Shown in pieces: positions 42,108-52,525 of a stretch of DNA of 64,000 nt. The DNA lies in assembly GCA_024637035.1 (NCBI GenBank), contig JAGXFW010000012.1, forward strand, positions 39,149 through 103,148, written 5' to 3'. Both the position numbers and the translations under genes were made by a program. Numbering within the stretch: position 1 is the first letter of the stretch; every line of letters begins with the position of its first letter. Origin of the DNA: Actinomycetes bacterium (GTDB lineage: Bacteria > Actinomycetota > Thermoleophilia > RBG-16-64-13). The notes under the pieces are model-generated. The model did no database searches, was not told the DNA's origin, and saw nothing but the letters and a program-made list of their open reading frames with translations.

Positions 42108-43457
42108 ATGGCCCTGCTTCGCACACCGCCCGGCACTAAGGACGTTCTGCCGACCGAGGCCGCAGAGTTGCGGCTGATCGAGGATTCCGTTCGCACGGTC
42201 TTCCATGAGTTCGGATACGGTGAGGTGATCACGCCTGCCCTGGAGTACGAGGAAGTCCTGGCCCTCTCGGAGGAGAAGGCGTTCCAGACCGGCTTCCGGC
42301 TCCTCGACGAGAGCGGGAAGGTGATGATCCTCAGACCTGATCTCACCACCCCGATCGCCCGCTTGTTCGGTAGCAGGCTGCGCATGGGGGAGCCGCCGCA
42401 CAGAGTGTTCTCGGTGTCGGACATCTTCCGTCGCAACTCTCCCCAGAGGGGCCAGGAGAGCGAGTTCCGCCAAGCCGGCGTCGAGATGCTGGGCTCGTCG
42501 CTTCCCGAGGCTGACGCCGAGGTGATCGCCGTGGCCTGCCGCACGCTCGAGAGGGCGGGGCTCCGTGATTACAGCCTCGGAGTTGGACACGTGGGCTTCT
42601 TCAAGGGACTTCTCGACACGGCCAGCGAAGACGTCGCGCTCAGAGACCTGCTCACCAGGCACCTCGTGCAGAAGGATCTGGTGGGATACCGGGTCGCGCT
42701 CGATGAGGCCGCGGCCGCCGGCGGAATCGATGCGGAAGCGCACCGCGCCCTGATCGAAGTGCCCGATATGCGGGGCGGCCAGGAAGTCCTGGAACAGGCT
42801 GCGGCTCACGTTCGCGATCCGGCGATGAAGGCGTCGCTCGACCATCTGTCCGCGGTGCGTGAGGCGGTGACTCGTTATGGGCATGGGGAGCATCTCCTGT
42901 TCGACCTCGGGATCTTCCGCAACTTCGACTACTACACGGGCATCATCTTCGAGATCTACGCTCCGGGTCTGGGGTTCACCTTGGGTGGCGGGGGCCGCTA
43001 CGACTCTCTGTTGGCCGCCTATGGTTCGCCCATGCCGGCTGTCGGCTTCGGTCTTGGTCTGGACCGACTGCACGTGGCCCTGGTGGAGCAGGGCGGCGTG
43101 GCGATGTCAACGGAGCCCTCGGTGCTCCTTCTCGGCGGTCTTGACGAGTACGTGGCGGTGGCCGACGCGCTACGTGCGGAGTGCGTGGGAGTGTTCGCGC
43201 TGCCTCTCGACACCTCTGGAGCGGCCCTCCTGCGCCTTGCGGAGCAGAAGGACATACGCATACTCGTGGAACCCGTGGAAGGAACGGCCGGCGAACGCTG
43301 GACGGTCACCGACCTCCACGGCGGTGGAGTGAGCGAGGGCAGCTCGCTGGCCGAGCTTCCCGGCGTGGTGTGTCGCGCGGCTTGGGAGCATGAGGCGCCC
43401 CTCGAGGCGCCCCCCGAGGCGCCCCGTGAGACACCCGCCCGAGGTGAGCAGCCATGA
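42108..43457 (+). CDS. hisZ: ATP phosphoribosyltransferase regulatory subunit
   Basis: A 449-residue class II tRNA-synthetase paralogue that activates the short HisG. LRTPPGTKDVLPTEAAELR, VITPALEYEEVLALSEE, ILRPDLTTPIARLFGSRL and a late GFTLGGGGRYDSLLAAYG are HisZ/HisRS-core motifs, while the anticodon-binding domain of HisRS is absent, as expected for HisZ. The short HisG next door confirms the assignment. A repeat-rich Glu-Ala-Pro tail (EAPLEAPPEAPRETPARGEQ) from GGCGCC-type repeats ends the protein. GGAGG precedes the ATG by 7 nt. The stop overlaps hisG (ATGA). Confidence 0.9.
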   Translation: MALLRTPPGTKDVLPTEAAELRLIEDSVRTVFHEFGYGEVITPALEYEEVLALSEEKAFQTGFRLLDESGKVMILRPDLTTPIARLFGSRLRMGEPPHRVFSVSDIFRRNSPQRGQESEFRQAGVEMLGSSLPEADAEVIAVACRTLERAGLRDYSLGVGHVGFFKGLLDTASEDVALRDLLTRHLVQKDLVGYRVALDEAAAAGGIDAEAHRALIEVPDMRGGQEVLEQAAAHVRDPAMKASLDHLSAVREAVTRYGHGEHLLFDLGIFRNFDYYTGIIFEIYAPGLGFTLGGGGRYDSLLAAYGSPMPAVGFGLGLDRLHVALVEQGGVAMSTEPSVLLLGGLDEYVAVADALRAECVGVFALPLDTSGAALLRLAEQKDIRILVEPVEGTAGERWTVTDLHGGGVSEGSSLAELPGVVCRAAWEHEAPLEAPPEAPRETPARGEQP

Positions 43458-44104
43458 AGTCGCTTCGCATCGCCTTGTGTCGCGGCGCCATATTCGAAGA
43501 CACCGCACGTCTGCTCGAAGCCGTGGGCTTCGATCTCAGCGACGTGCGGGCTACCAGCCGCAAGCTGATATTCGACACAGCCGACGGCACCCGCTTCATC
43601 ACCACACGCCCCACCGACGTTCCCACCTACGTGGAGAACGGCGCCGCGGATGTGGGGTTCGTGGGCAAGGATGTGCTGCTCGAGTCGAGGAAGAGCGTCT
43701 ACGAAGTGCTCGACCTGAAGATCGGGTACTGCCGCCTGGTGTTCGCCACTCCCGAAGGGGAGGATCGCTCGATGGAGTCCTTGCGTCACCTGGGGACCTT
43801 CCGGGTCGCCACCAAGTATCCGAACGTGACGAGGGACTACTTCCAGGCGCGGGGCATCAACCCGGAGGTGATCAAGCTCCATGGGTCGATCGAACTCGCG
43901 CCTCTCGTGGGTCTCGCCGAGGGCATCGTCGATCTCACGAGCACCGGAACCACCATGCGCGAGAACAACCTGCAGGAGCGGTTCTGCCTGCACGAGTGCA
44001 CCGCGCGTCTGGTTGTGAACCGCGTGTCGCACAAGCTGCTGGCTGCCCAGGTGAGCGAGTTGACAGCCAGCCTGCGCGAGGTCGTCGAGGCGGGGCGGCC
44101 GTGA
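43454..44104 (+). CDS. hisG: ATP phosphoribosyltransferase, short form
   Basis: The 216-residue catalytic subunit of the first step of histidine synthesis (ATP + PRPP to phosphoribosyl-ATP). LRIALCRGAIFEDTARLLEA, FITTRPTDVPTYVENGAADVGFVGKD and the PRPP loop ADGIVDLTSTGTTMRENNL (here EGIVDLTSTGTTM) are visible. It lacks the C-terminal regulatory domain of long HisG, consistent with dependence on HisZ, with which it overlaps by 4 nt. Confidence 0.95.
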   Translation: MKSLRIALCRGAIFEDTARLLEAVGFDLSDVRATSRKLIFDTADGTRFITTRPTDVPTYVENGAADVGFVGKDVLLESRKSVYEVLDLKIGYCRLVFATPEGEDRSMESLRHLGTFRVATKYPNVTRDYFQARGINPEVIKLHGSIELAPLVGLAEGIVDLTSTGTTMRENNLQERFCLHECTARLVVNRVSHKLLAAQVSELTASLREVVEAGRP

Positions 44105-44117
44105 TGGCGCAGTGGTG

Positions 44118-45416
44118 ATGAAAGCGACGCCTCTGGCGGCGGCCGGCGTGGCCGCCGCGGTCGCGCGACTCCGTCCTTCGGGTGAGCAGGACGCCGCGGT
44201 GTCTGAAGTGGTCGCCCGACTGGTGGAGCAGGTTCGTTCCGCGGGTGACGCCGGCCTGGTGGATGCCTCCGCCCGGCTGGACTGGCCGGGCGCGACCGTC
44301 GCGGGACTCCGGGTCCCTGCCGCGGACCTGGCCGTAGCCGCTCACGAACTCGATGTGGACCTGCGCGCTGCGCTCGAGTTTGCCCGCGACAACTGCCGGT
44401 GGTTCCACGAGCGCGAATTGCGCGCCTCGTGGGAAGAGGTGGGTCCTCAAGGGCAACTGCTCGGGATCCGCTACCTGCCCGTGGGCCGCGCCGGGCTGTA
44501 CGTGCCCGGCGGCCTTGGGTCGTACGCGTCGAGCGTGATCATGAACGCGGTGCCCGCGCAGGTGGCGGGGGTCGCGAGTCTCTTCATCTGTACGCCGCCC
44601 GCGCGTGATGGCTCGGTGAACGCCTCGGTCTTGGCGGCCGCCCATCTGGTGGGCGTAGACGAAGTGTACCGTGTGGGAGGTGCGCAGGCGATCGCGGCGA
44701 TGGCGTACGGCACTGAGTCGATCAGACGGGCCGACGTGATCTCCGGCCCGGGCAACGCCTACGTCACCGAGGCCAAGCGCCTGGTGAGTGGGGTCGTGGG
44801 CATCGATGGCTTCGCCGGGCCGAGTGAGGTCGTCGTCGTCGCGGCCGCGGACTCCGATGCCCGGTGGGCGGCCGCCGACTTGCTCGCCCAGGAGGAGCAC
44901 GGGAGCGGGGCGTCCGCGGTGTTGGTGGCTGAATCGGCCGAAGCGTGCGCCGCGGTGGCCCTGGAGGTCGAGCGCCTTCGCCGCGAGTACGGGGCCGGCG
45001 GTCCCTCTCGCTCAGGGGCCGGGCTTCACGCCTTCTTTCCTGCTCCGGGCGAACCATTTGAGGAAGTGGCTGCCGCGTTCGTGAACGAGTATGCACCGGA
45101 ACATCTCGAGATCCACCTGAGCGATCCGCGGGCGTTCCTCGACCGGGTGAAGGCCGCCGGCGCGGCGTTCGTGGGGGCGCACACCCCCACTGCGTTCGGG
45201 GACTACGTCGCCGGATCGAATCACGTACTGCCCACCGGAGGTGCGGCCCGCTTCTCGTCCGCCTTGTCGGTCGATACGTTCGTGCGCCGTATGTCGGTGA
45301 TCGAGGTGCCATCGGAGGCGGCCCGTCTTCTCGCACCCCCTCTGGCGCGTATCGCGGAGAGCGAGGGCTTCCGGTTCCACAGGATCTCGGCGGAGCAGCG
45401 CGCGGGCGGGGCATGA
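44118..45416 (+). CDS. hisD: Histidinol dehydrogenase
   Basis: A 432-residue Zn enzyme for the last two steps of histidine synthesis. YLPVGRAGLYVPGGLGSYAS, VISGPGNAYVTEAKRLVSG, GIDGFAGPSEVVVVAA, LLAQEEHGSGA (Zn-ligand Gln/His) and NEYAPEHLEIHL are signature motifs. The exact start is unclear: an ATG at 44118 is used, with a GTG 6 nt earlier as an alternative; both follow hisG closely. Confidence 0.95.
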   Translation: MKATPLAAAGVAAAVARLRPSGEQDAAVSEVVARLVEQVRSAGDAGLVDASARLDWPGATVAGLRVPAADLAVAAHELDVDLRAALEFARDNCRWFHERELRASWEEVGPQGQLLGIRYLPVGRAGLYVPGGLGSYASSVIMNAVPAQVAGVASLFICTPPARDGSVNASVLAAAHLVGVDEVYRVGGAQAIAAMAYGTESIRRADVISGPGNAYVTEAKRLVSGVVGIDGFAGPSEVVVVAAADSDARWAAADLLAQEEHGSGASAVLVAESAEACAAVALEVERLRREYGAGGPSRSGAGLHAFFPAPGEPFEEVAAAFVNEYAPEHLEIHLSDPRAFLDRVKAAGAAFVGAHTPTAFGDYVAGSNHVLPTGGAARFSSALSVDTFVRRMSVIEVPSEAARLLAPPLARIAESEGFRFHRISAEQRAGGA

Positions 45417-45479
45417 GGCCTGTGCTATCCTCCTGCCTCGGGTGAACCCTGCAGCACCGCTGCGGAGGAGGGAGGGCAC

Positions 45480-46091
45480 GTGACCGCTGGATCATCTGAT
45501 CGGCCCGCTCGCACGGCGTTCGTGGAGCGTCGCACGAACGAGACGGACGTCTCCGTCCGCCTCGGGCTCGACGGCGACGGGATCAGCTCGGTGCAGACCG
45601 GCATCGGGTTCCTCGACCATATGCTGGAGCTCTTCGCCGCCCACGGGCGTTTCGATCTCGACATCAAGGCCATCGGTGACCTGCAGACCGGCGGGCACCA
45701 TACCGTCGAAGACGTGGGCATCTGCCTCGGTACGGCCCTGTCCGAGGCCCTCGAAGATCGGCGAGGCATCACCCGATACGGCAGCGTCCAGCTTCCCATG
45801 GACGAAGCACTCGCCCTGGTGAGTCTTGACATCAGTGGTCGCCCGTTCCTCGCCTACAACGCCGACCTCTCGCACTCGAACATCGGTGGGTTCGACACCG
45901 ACCTCGCGCTCGAGTTCTTCCAGGCGGTTGTGAGCAATGCCCGTATCACCCTGCATATCCGGCTCCTCGCAGGCTCCAACCCGCATCACGTCATCGAGGC
46001 GATCTTCAAAGGATTCGGCCGCGCGCTCGACGTGGCGACCTCCCTCGACCCGCGGGTGTCGAGCGTCCCATCGACCAAAGGGGTGCTGTAG
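45480..46091 (+). CDS. hisB: Imidazoleglycerol-phosphate dehydratase
   Basis: A 203-residue monofunctional IGPD. The metal-binding motifs are complete: FLDHMLELFAAHGRFDL, GHHTVEDVGICLG and a second-half SNPHHVIEAIFKGFGRAL. There is no fused phosphatase domain, as in actinobacteria generally. It is separated from hisD by 63 nt; hisC, often found at this position, is absent. GTG 45480 has GGAGGGAGGG upstream. Confidence 0.95.
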   Translation: MTAGSSDRPARTAFVERRTNETDVSVRLGLDGDGISSVQTGIGFLDHMLELFAAHGRFDLDIKAIGDLQTGGHHTVEDVGICLGTALSEALEDRRGITRYGSVQLPMDEALALVSLDISGRPFLAYNADLSHSNIGGFDTDLALEFFQAVVSNARITLHIRLLAGSNPHHVIEAIFKGFGRALDVATSLDPRVSSVPSTKGVL

Positions 46092-46096
46092 CGGCG

Positions 46097-46708
46097 GTGC
46101 TGTATGTTGTGGATTATGGATCGGGGAATCTCCGCTCGGTGCAGAAGGCGTTCGAGCACGTAGGATTCGCCGCAGAGGTCGGCGACGATCCGCAGAAGGT
46201 GCGAAGCGCCGCGGGCATCGTGCTACCTGGGGTGGGAGCATTCGGCTCTGCCATGCAGGGGTTGGAGTCTCGCGGCCTGATCGAGGTGTTGCGAGAGCGG
46301 GTCGAAGCGGGAGTACCGTTCCTGGGTGTGTGTTTGGGTCTTCAGCTGCTCTTCGAGAAGAGCGAGGAGAGCCCGGGCGTCGAAGGGCTGGGCCTGCTGC
46401 GAGGCGACGTGAGGAGGTTGCCTCCCGGCACCAAGATCCCGCACATCGGCTGGAATCAAGCGGAGATCGTGCAGGATTCCGACCTGTTCCACGACATCCC
46501 CGACCTCAGTGCGTTCTACTTCGTGCATAGCTACGTCGTGGTGCCTGCCCGTCCGGCGGACGTGCTCACCATCACCGAGTACGGCACGACCTTCGTCTCC
46601 GGGGTCGAGGCGCAGAACGTCACCGCTGTGCAGTTCCACCCGGAGAAGTCGAGCACGCTCGGCCTCAAGGTGTACGAGAACTTCGCGCGACGCGTAACCG
46701 GTGGTTAG
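46097..46708 (+). CDS. hisH: Imidazole glycerol phosphate synthase, glutaminase subunit
   Basis: A 203-residue class I glutamine amidotransferase supplying ammonia to HisF. YVVDYGSGNLRSVQKAFEH, the nucleophile segment GVCLGLQLLFEKSEE and the His-Glu pair in VQFHPEKSS are all present. The start, GTG 46097, is 5 nt after the hisB stop. Confidence 0.95.
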   Translation: MLYVVDYGSGNLRSVQKAFEHVGFAAEVGDDPQKVRSAAGIVLPGVGAFGSAMQGLESRGLIEVLRERVEAGVPFLGVCLGLQLLFEKSEESPGVEGLGLLRGDVRRLPPGTKIPHIGWNQAEIVQDSDLFHDIPDLSAFYFVHSYVVVPARPADVLTITEYGTTFVSGVEAQNVTAVQFHPEKSSTLGLKVYENFARRVTGG

Positions 46709-46751
46709 GGATATTCCGGCCGTTCCGCGCCCATAGGAGGGGTTAGTACTC

Positions 46752-47489
46752 ATGCGTATCTTCCCGGCTATCGACATCCAAGGCGGTCGCTGCGTGCGCC
46801 TGCGCAGGGGCGATTTCCTCGACTCTACGGTGTTCAACGATGATCCCGTGGATGTGGCGATCATGTGGGAGAAGGAGGGGGCGCGTCACCTCCATGTGGT
46901 CGATCTTGACGGGGCCCGCACCGGTGAACTGCACCACCTCGCTTTGGTGCGGCGCATCGTGGAGGCGGTCTCGATCCCGGTGCAGTTCGGTGGCGGTCTT
47001 CGCTCCGAGGCGGCGCTGGCTTCGATCGCCGCCACGGGGGTGCGACGGGTGATCATCGGCACGAACGCGTTGCTCGACCGGGCATTCCTCGACGCTGCGC
47101 TGGCGGGGTGGGGTGAGCGACTCATCGTGGCTGTAGACGCAGCAGACGGCTACGTGAGCACCCACGGATGGCGCGAGAAGACGGAGATGACGGCGAAGAC
47201 GTTCGCCCGCCACCTCGCGGCGATGGGCGTGAAGGAGATCATCTACACGGATATCTCGCGCGACGGGATGCTCGGTGGCATCAACATCCGCGCCACCGAG
47301 AACCTGGCACGAGAAGCTCCCGGCGTTCAGATCATCGCGAGCGGCGGCCTCTCGACTTTGGACGACTTGAGGGCGCTCAAGTCCATCGAGCCCTTGGGGG
47401 TGACCGGGGTCATCGCCGGACGCGCCCTCTACGAGGCGGCCTTCACCCTGCAGGAAGCTCTGGCTGTGCTCGACGGCTTGGAGGTCTAG
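46752..47489 (+). CDS. hisA: Phosphoribosylformimino-5-aminoimidazole carboxamide ribotide isomerase
   Basis: A 245-residue (beta/alpha)8 barrel. [19 protein letters not shown] has the first catalytic Asp, [12 protein letters not shown] and [13 protein letters not shown] the first phosphate site, [14 protein letters not shown] the second catalytic Asp, and [12 protein letters not shown] the last phosphate loop. The sequence could also be a dual HisA/PriA, common in actinobacteria lacking trpF; I cannot distinguish these by eye. AGGAGGGG lies 10 nt before the ATG. Confidence 0.93.
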   Translation: MRIFPAIDIQGGRCVRLRRGDFLDSTVFNDDPVDVAIMWEKEGARHLHVVDLDGARTGELHHLALVRRIVEAVSIPVQFGGGLRSEAALASIAATGVRRVIIGTNALLDRAFLDAALAGWGERLIVAVDAADGYVSTHGWREKTEMTAKTFARHLAAMGVKEIIYTDISRDGMLGGINIRATENLAREAPGVQIIASGGLSTLDDLRALKSIEPLGVTGVIAGRALYEAAFTLQEALAVLDGLEV

Positions 47490-47490
47490 G

Positions 47491-48261
<771 letters not shown>

Positions 48262-48269
48262 GCCCTGCC

Positions 48270-49598
48270 GTGACCTCGCCCACCGACGCGACCCGCATCG
48301 ATGGACCGCGCGCTGATGGACCGCGCCCGGGCGAGCCACCCCCCGATACGTCCATCGGCGAATCGCGTGCGCACGGGCCCGCGAATGGGATGTGGTCCCG
48401 GCGCAGCGCGGTGTTCGCGGTCTTTGCCGCAGCCTACTTCTTCTCGTACTTCTTCCGGTCCGCGAACGCGGTGATCGCGCCCGACCTCTCGCGCGATCTG
48501 CACCTCGGCGCCCAGCAACTCGGTCTCATGACGGCGTTGTTCTACGCCGCGTTCGCCGCCGTCCAGATCCCGCTTGGGGCCGCCCTCGATCGCTTCGGGG
48601 CTCGCACGGTCACGCCCACCCTCATGTTGGCGGCCGTGGTGGGATGTCTTCTCTTCGCATCGGCGCACAGCTTCGCTCAGCTCGCGGCGGGCCGGGCACT
48701 CATCGGCATGGGCATGGCCGGAGTGTTCATGGGTTCGCTGAAGACGTTCAGCCGATGGTTCTCGGCTCGGCGTTTCGCTCGCGTCTCGGGATTCATCGTC
48801 GGGGTCGGCGCACTCGGCGCACTGATCGCCGGCACGCCTTTGGCCTGGTGGGCCCGCGAGTTCGGCTGGCGCTCGGTCTTCGTGGTGGGGGCGGTACTGG
48901 TTCTCGTGAGTGCGGCGGCCGTGGTCACTTTCGCCCGGAATGCTCCCAAGGGGGTGGAGTGGCGGGTCACCGGCCCGGGGAGAGGTCGCCTGATCGAGGT
49001 GTTCCGCGACATCCGCTTCTGGCGGATCGCGCTTCTCGACTTCGCCCTGGTGGGAACGCTCCTCTCGGTGCAAGGCCTATGGGGAGGGCCTTTCGCCTAC
49101 GACACGCTCGGCTTCTCGGAGATCGAGACCGGAAACCTCCTCGTATCGCTCTCCCTCGGATCGTTCACGGGCTACATGGTCTGCGGGTGGTTCTCAGAGC
49201 GTTTCGGGTACGCGCGCACAATCGTGGCTGTGACGCTCGTGTTCGCGACGGCGCAGGCCGCCATCATCATCGGAGGGCTTGGTGGGTGGGAGCCCGCTGT
49301 GCGGGTCGCTTACCCTCTCTTCGGCTTGAGTGGCGCGTTCAATGTGCTCCTCATGGCCCACATCAGTTCCGTCTTTCCCGCCTCCATGACCGGCCGCGCG
49401 GTGACCGCAGTGAACCTCTTCGGCATCGGGGGGACGGCGCTCATCCAGTGGGGTATGGGGCTGGTGATCGGCGGCTTCGGCGCGGACCTTTCCGGAAGCT
49501 ACCCGGTGGCCGCCTACGCTTCGGCGTTCGCTATGACCCTGGCCATCGTGATCGCCGCGTTGGCCTTCTATCTGCCGATGCTTCGGCGGGACGTCTGA
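48270..49598 (+). CDS. MFS transporter
   Basis: About 442 residues with 12 predicted helices. AFFAAYFFSYF-type helix 1, GAALDRFGARTVTP (the MFS loop 2-3 motif), RALIGMGMAGVFMG and the second-half GWFSERFGYARTIVAVT are typical. The substrate is unknown; closest in style to small-acid or sugar-phosphate porters. The first 40 residues are soluble and include a direct repeat (DGPRADGPRPG, from GATGGACCGCGC copies). GTG 48270 follows hisF by 8 nt, so it may be co-transcribed; ATG 48390 is the alternative start. Confidence 0.8.
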   Translation: MTSPTDATRIDGPRADGPRPGEPPPDTSIGESRAHGPANGMWSRRSAVFAVFAAAYFFSYFFRSANAVIAPDLSRDLHLGAQQLGLMTALFYAAFAAVQIPLGAALDRFGARTVTPTLMLAAVVGCLLFASAHSFAQLAAGRALIGMGMAGVFMGSLKTFSRWFSARRFARVSGFIVGVGALGALIAGTPLAWWAREFGWRSVFVVGAVLVLVSAAAVVTFARNAPKGVEWRVTGPGRGRLIEVFRDIRFWRIALLDFALVGTLLSVQGLWGGPFAYDTLGFSEIETGNLLVSLSLGSFTGYMVCGWFSERFGYARTIVAVTLVFATAQAAIIIGGLGGWEPAVRVAYPLFGLSGAFNVLLMAHISSVFPASMTGRAVTAVNLFGIGGTALIQWGMGLVIGGFGADLSGSYPVAAYASAFAMTLAIVIAALAFYLPMLRRDV

Positions 49599-49666
49599 AG
49601 CGCGCCGGCCGCCCATCGGGGCGCCCGGCGCTCTCGCCGCCACGCTGCGGGTAACGGACACAGAAA

Positions 49667-49693
49667 GACGGCCGCCCCATGGGGGCGGCCGTC
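49667..49693. terminator. Strong bidirectional hairpin
   Basis: A perfect 12-bp stem (GACGGCCGCCCC with GGGGCGGCCGTC) and a 3-nt loop, between the MFS gene and the convergent NCS1 gene. The AAA just before it on the plus strand gives a short T-run for minus-strand transcripts. Confidence 0.8.
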
Positions 49694-49735
49694 GGTGTTC
49701 CGATCGCCGGTGAGTCCGGCGTACTACGAGTCGAG

Positions 49736-51220
49736 CTACTCGGCCTCTGCCACTGCGCCTTGCTCGGGTACCATGCTCAGGTCGGAGACCTTTGTCCCAC
49801 GCATGAGCACCCAATAGAGCACGAAGCCGATGGCGAAACCGATGAACCAGGAGTAGTCGGCCAGCCAGCTGACCGCCGGCACCCACTTACCGATGAGGGT
49901 GACGCCGGCGCCGATGGCGAAGGCCGCGATGGCCTTCCAGTTGAAACCGCCGCTGTACTCGTACTCACCACCGCGTACATACAGATCGCGGACGTTCAGC
50001 ATACGTTTCCGGATGATGAAGAAGTCCACGATCATGATGCCGGCGACGGGGCCGAGCAGACCGCCGTAGGTGCCGAGCCAGCCGAAGATGTAGTTACCGT
50101 AGTCGGCGAGCAGCCACCAGGGGCGGATCGCGATGCCGATGACAGCGGTGATCAGACCACCGATGACGAAATTGATCTTCTTCGGGTACACGTTCTGGAA
50201 GTCGTTCGCGGGCGACACGACGTTCGCCGCGATGTTGGTGGAGAGCGTCGCCACCGCGAGCCAGAACATGCCGAAGACGATCACGAGCGGGTTCGAGAAC
50301 TTGGCGAGCACCGCTACCGGATCCCAGATCGCCTCGCCGAAGATGATGACGGTGGCGGAGGTGATGGCCACGCCGAGGAAGGCGTACAGGGTCATGGTGG
50401 TGGGAAGGCCGAGCGTCTGTCCGTAGATCTGCGCCTTCTGGTCACGCGCAAAGCGGCTGAAGTCTGGGATGTTGAGAGACAACGTGGCCCAGAAGCCCAC
50501 CATGCCGGTGAGACCAGGGATGAAGAACTTCCAGAATTCGCCGAAGGTGGCGAACTTGCTGGGCTCGCTCATGATGGGACCGAGTCCGCCGGCCTTGCCC
50601 ATGGCCCAGATGAGCATGATGATACCCATGGCGATGAGGATCGGGGCGGCCCATGACTCGAACTTCTTGAGGAACTCCATGCCTTTCACGATGATCCACA
50701 CGTTGACCGCCCAGAAAACGAAGAAGGCGATCCACTTGCCGATGCCGTCTACCGGCCACCCGCTGAACAGAGCCAGCATCATGGCGTTGAGAGCGGAGCC
50801 GCCGATCCAGGTCTGAATACCGAACCAACCGCACGCGACGCCTGCGCGAAGAAGGGCGGGGATGTTCGATCCCAGTGTGCCGAAGCTGGCGCGCACGAGG
50901 ACGGGGAACGGGATGCCGAACTTCGTGCCGGGAACCGCGTTCAGGACCATGGGGATCAGTACGATGACGTTGCCGAGCATGACGGTGAAGACGGCCTGCC
51001 AGGCACTCATGCCTCCAGCTACCAGGCCTGCTGCGAGCATGTACGTGGGGATGCACACGCTCATGCCGATCCAAAGAGCGGCGATGTTGTAGGTGGACCA
51101 GGTGCGGTCCGCGAGCTTCGTGGCTCCGATGTCCTCGTTGTACAAGGAGCTGCTGGAGACATCGGCGGTGAGCTCGTAGAGCCCATCCTTGGTCCTGACC
51201 ATCTCGAGGTTGTCGCTCAA
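49736..51220 (-). CDS. NCS1-family nucleobase/hydantoin permease
   Basis: A 494-residue membrane protein with about 12 helices of the nucleobase:cation symporter-1 family (PucI, CodB, Mhp1). WSTYNIAALWIGMSVCIPTY is the helix-1 substrate region, GWFGIQTWIGGSA helix 3, LSLNIPDFSRFA helix 6 and NIAANVVSPANDF helix 8. Its genes upstream degrade dihydropyrimidines, so uracil, thymine, hydantoin or allantoin is the likely cargo. The last gene of the minus-strand operon. Confidence 0.9.
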   Translation of the reverse strand: MSDNLEMVRTKDGLYELTADVSSSSLYNEDIGATKLADRTWSTYNIAALWIGMSVCIPTYMLAAGLVAGGMSAWQAVFTVMLGNVIVLIPMVLNAVPGTKFGIPFPVLVRASFGTLGSNIPALLRAGVACGWFGIQTWIGGSALNAMMLALFSGWPVDGIGKWIAFFVFWAVNVWIIVKGMEFLKKFESWAAPILIAMGIIMLIWAMGKAGGLGPIMSEPSKFATFGEFWKFFIPGLTGMVGFWATLSLNIPDFSRFARDQKAQIYGQTLGLPTTMTLYAFLGVAITSATVIIFGEAIWDPVAVLAKFSNPLVIVFGMFWLAVATLSTNIAANVVSPANDFQNVYPKKINFVIGGLITAVIGIAIRPWWLLADYGNYIFGWLGTYGGLLGPVAGIMIVDFFIIRKRMLNVRDLYVRGGEYEYSGGFNWKAIAAFAIGAGVTLIGKWVPAVSWLADYSWFIGFAIGFVLYWVLMRGTKVSDLSMVPEQGAVAEAE

Positions 51221-51320
51221 TGTAACCCCCTATTCCCGGGTGAACGGTTGACTATCGCAACGCCGTGTTCCGCGTGCGGAACCGGCGGTTGTTGAGGCTG
51301 TGGTGGTCCCACGAGGCATC

Positions 51321-52499
51321 TCAGGAACGCACCAAGGTGATGGCGTTGGGGCGGCACACCGATGGGCAGAGACCGCACCCGTCACACACCGCTGGGTCGA
51401 TGACTGCCGTCTTGTCGTTCATCGAGATGGCTTGGAAACCCCCGTCGGCGCAGGCGGGCACGCAGTTGCCGCAACCGTTGCACGCTTCCGGGTCGACGCG
51501 GGCGTGCGCGCCCGCCGTGTTGTCGAGCGCGGAGTAGTCGCCGATCCCCGGCAGGGCCCGGCCGACGGCGTCCCCGTACGACGCGAACCCCTTCCGCTCC
51601 AAATACTGGACCAGGCCGGCGGACAACTCGTCGATCACCCCGAAGCCGTTCAGCATGACGGCGGTGCACACCTGGAGGGTGCCGGCGCCGGCCAGCATGA
51701 ACTCGGCGGCATCCTCCCAGATCGTGATGCCGCCGCAGCCGCTCACAGGCAGGCCGGCGGCCGCTATGCTCGAGACGGCCCTCAGCGCGATGGGTTTCAC
51801 GCCCCGGCCCGAGTAGCCGCCGTAGGCGCCCTTCTCGGCGACGGAGGGGAGTGGCTCGAAGGTCTCGAGGTCGATGCCCACGAGGCCGGCGACCGTGTTG
51901 ATGGCCGCGATCACGTCGGCACCCGCATCTTTGGCCGCCACTGCCATCGCCGCGATGTCCGTGACGTTGGGCGTGAGCTTCACCCACACGGGCGTGGTAG
52001 CGACGCCGGCGACCGCGGCGGTCGCCAGCTTGATCAGCTCGGGGTCCTGACCCATGAACGAGCCCATGTGCTGCTCGGGCATGCCGTGGGGGCAGGAGAC
52101 GTTCAGCTCGACCGCGTCGGCGCCCGCGGCTTCCACCGCCTTGGTGAGGATCTCCCAGTCGGCCGGTTCGAGGGAGCCCATGATGCTGGCGATGAGGGGG
52201 CGGTCGGGGAACGCTCGTTTGACATCGGCGATCTCGTCCACCCAGTGGTCGAGGCCCTTATCCGAGATCAGCTCGAAGTTGGTCATGCCCACGACCCGGG
52301 CGCGTTCTTTGAGGAAGCCGAAGCGGGGCCGCACGTTCGTGGCGCCCTGCAGGCCTATGGTCTTTGTGACCGCGCCGCCCCAGCCGGCTTCGAACGCCCG
52401 CTTCATCATCTCCGCGTTCCGTGCCGGTGGCGCGGAAGCCAAGATGAAGGGGTTGGGGAAGCTGAGTCCGGAGAAGTCGGTTCTGAGTCGTCCTGTCAA
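51321..52499 (-). CDS. preA: Dihydropyrimidine dehydrogenase subunit PreA
   Basis: A 392-residue flavin TIM barrel with C-terminal ferredoxin domain. FSGLSFPNPFILASAPPA, ELNVSCPHGMPEQ (active-site Cys), WVKLTPNVTDI and PVSGCGGI are dihydroorotate-dehydrogenase-like motifs of PreA; two CxxCxxCxxxC clusters (CNGCGNCVPAC and CDGCGLCPSVC) follow. In E. coli PreA works with PreT, the NADH-linked flavoprotein; no preT is in this operon. Reduces uracil/thymine to the dihydro form. Confidence 0.92.
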   Translation of the reverse strand: MTGRLRTDFSGLSFPNPFILASAPPARNAEMMKRAFEAGWGGAVTKTIGLQGATNVRPRFGFLKERARVVGMTNFELISDKGLDHWVDEIADVKRAFPDRPLIASIMGSLEPADWEILTKAVEAAGADAVELNVSCPHGMPEQHMGSFMGQDPELIKLATAAVAGVATTPVWVKLTPNVTDIAAMAVAAKDAGADVIAAINTVAGLVGIDLETFEPLPSVAEKGAYGGYSGRGVKPIALRAVSSIAAAGLPVSGCGGITIWEDAAEFMLAGAGTLQVCTAVMLNGFGVIDELSAGLVQYLERKGFASYGDAVGRALPGIGDYSALDNTAGAHARVDPEACNGCGNCVPACADGGFQAISMNDKTAVIDPAVCDGCGLCPSVCRPNAITLVRS

Positions 52500-52525
52500 G
52501 GTGAAGTCTCCCTCGGGCCCGGGGC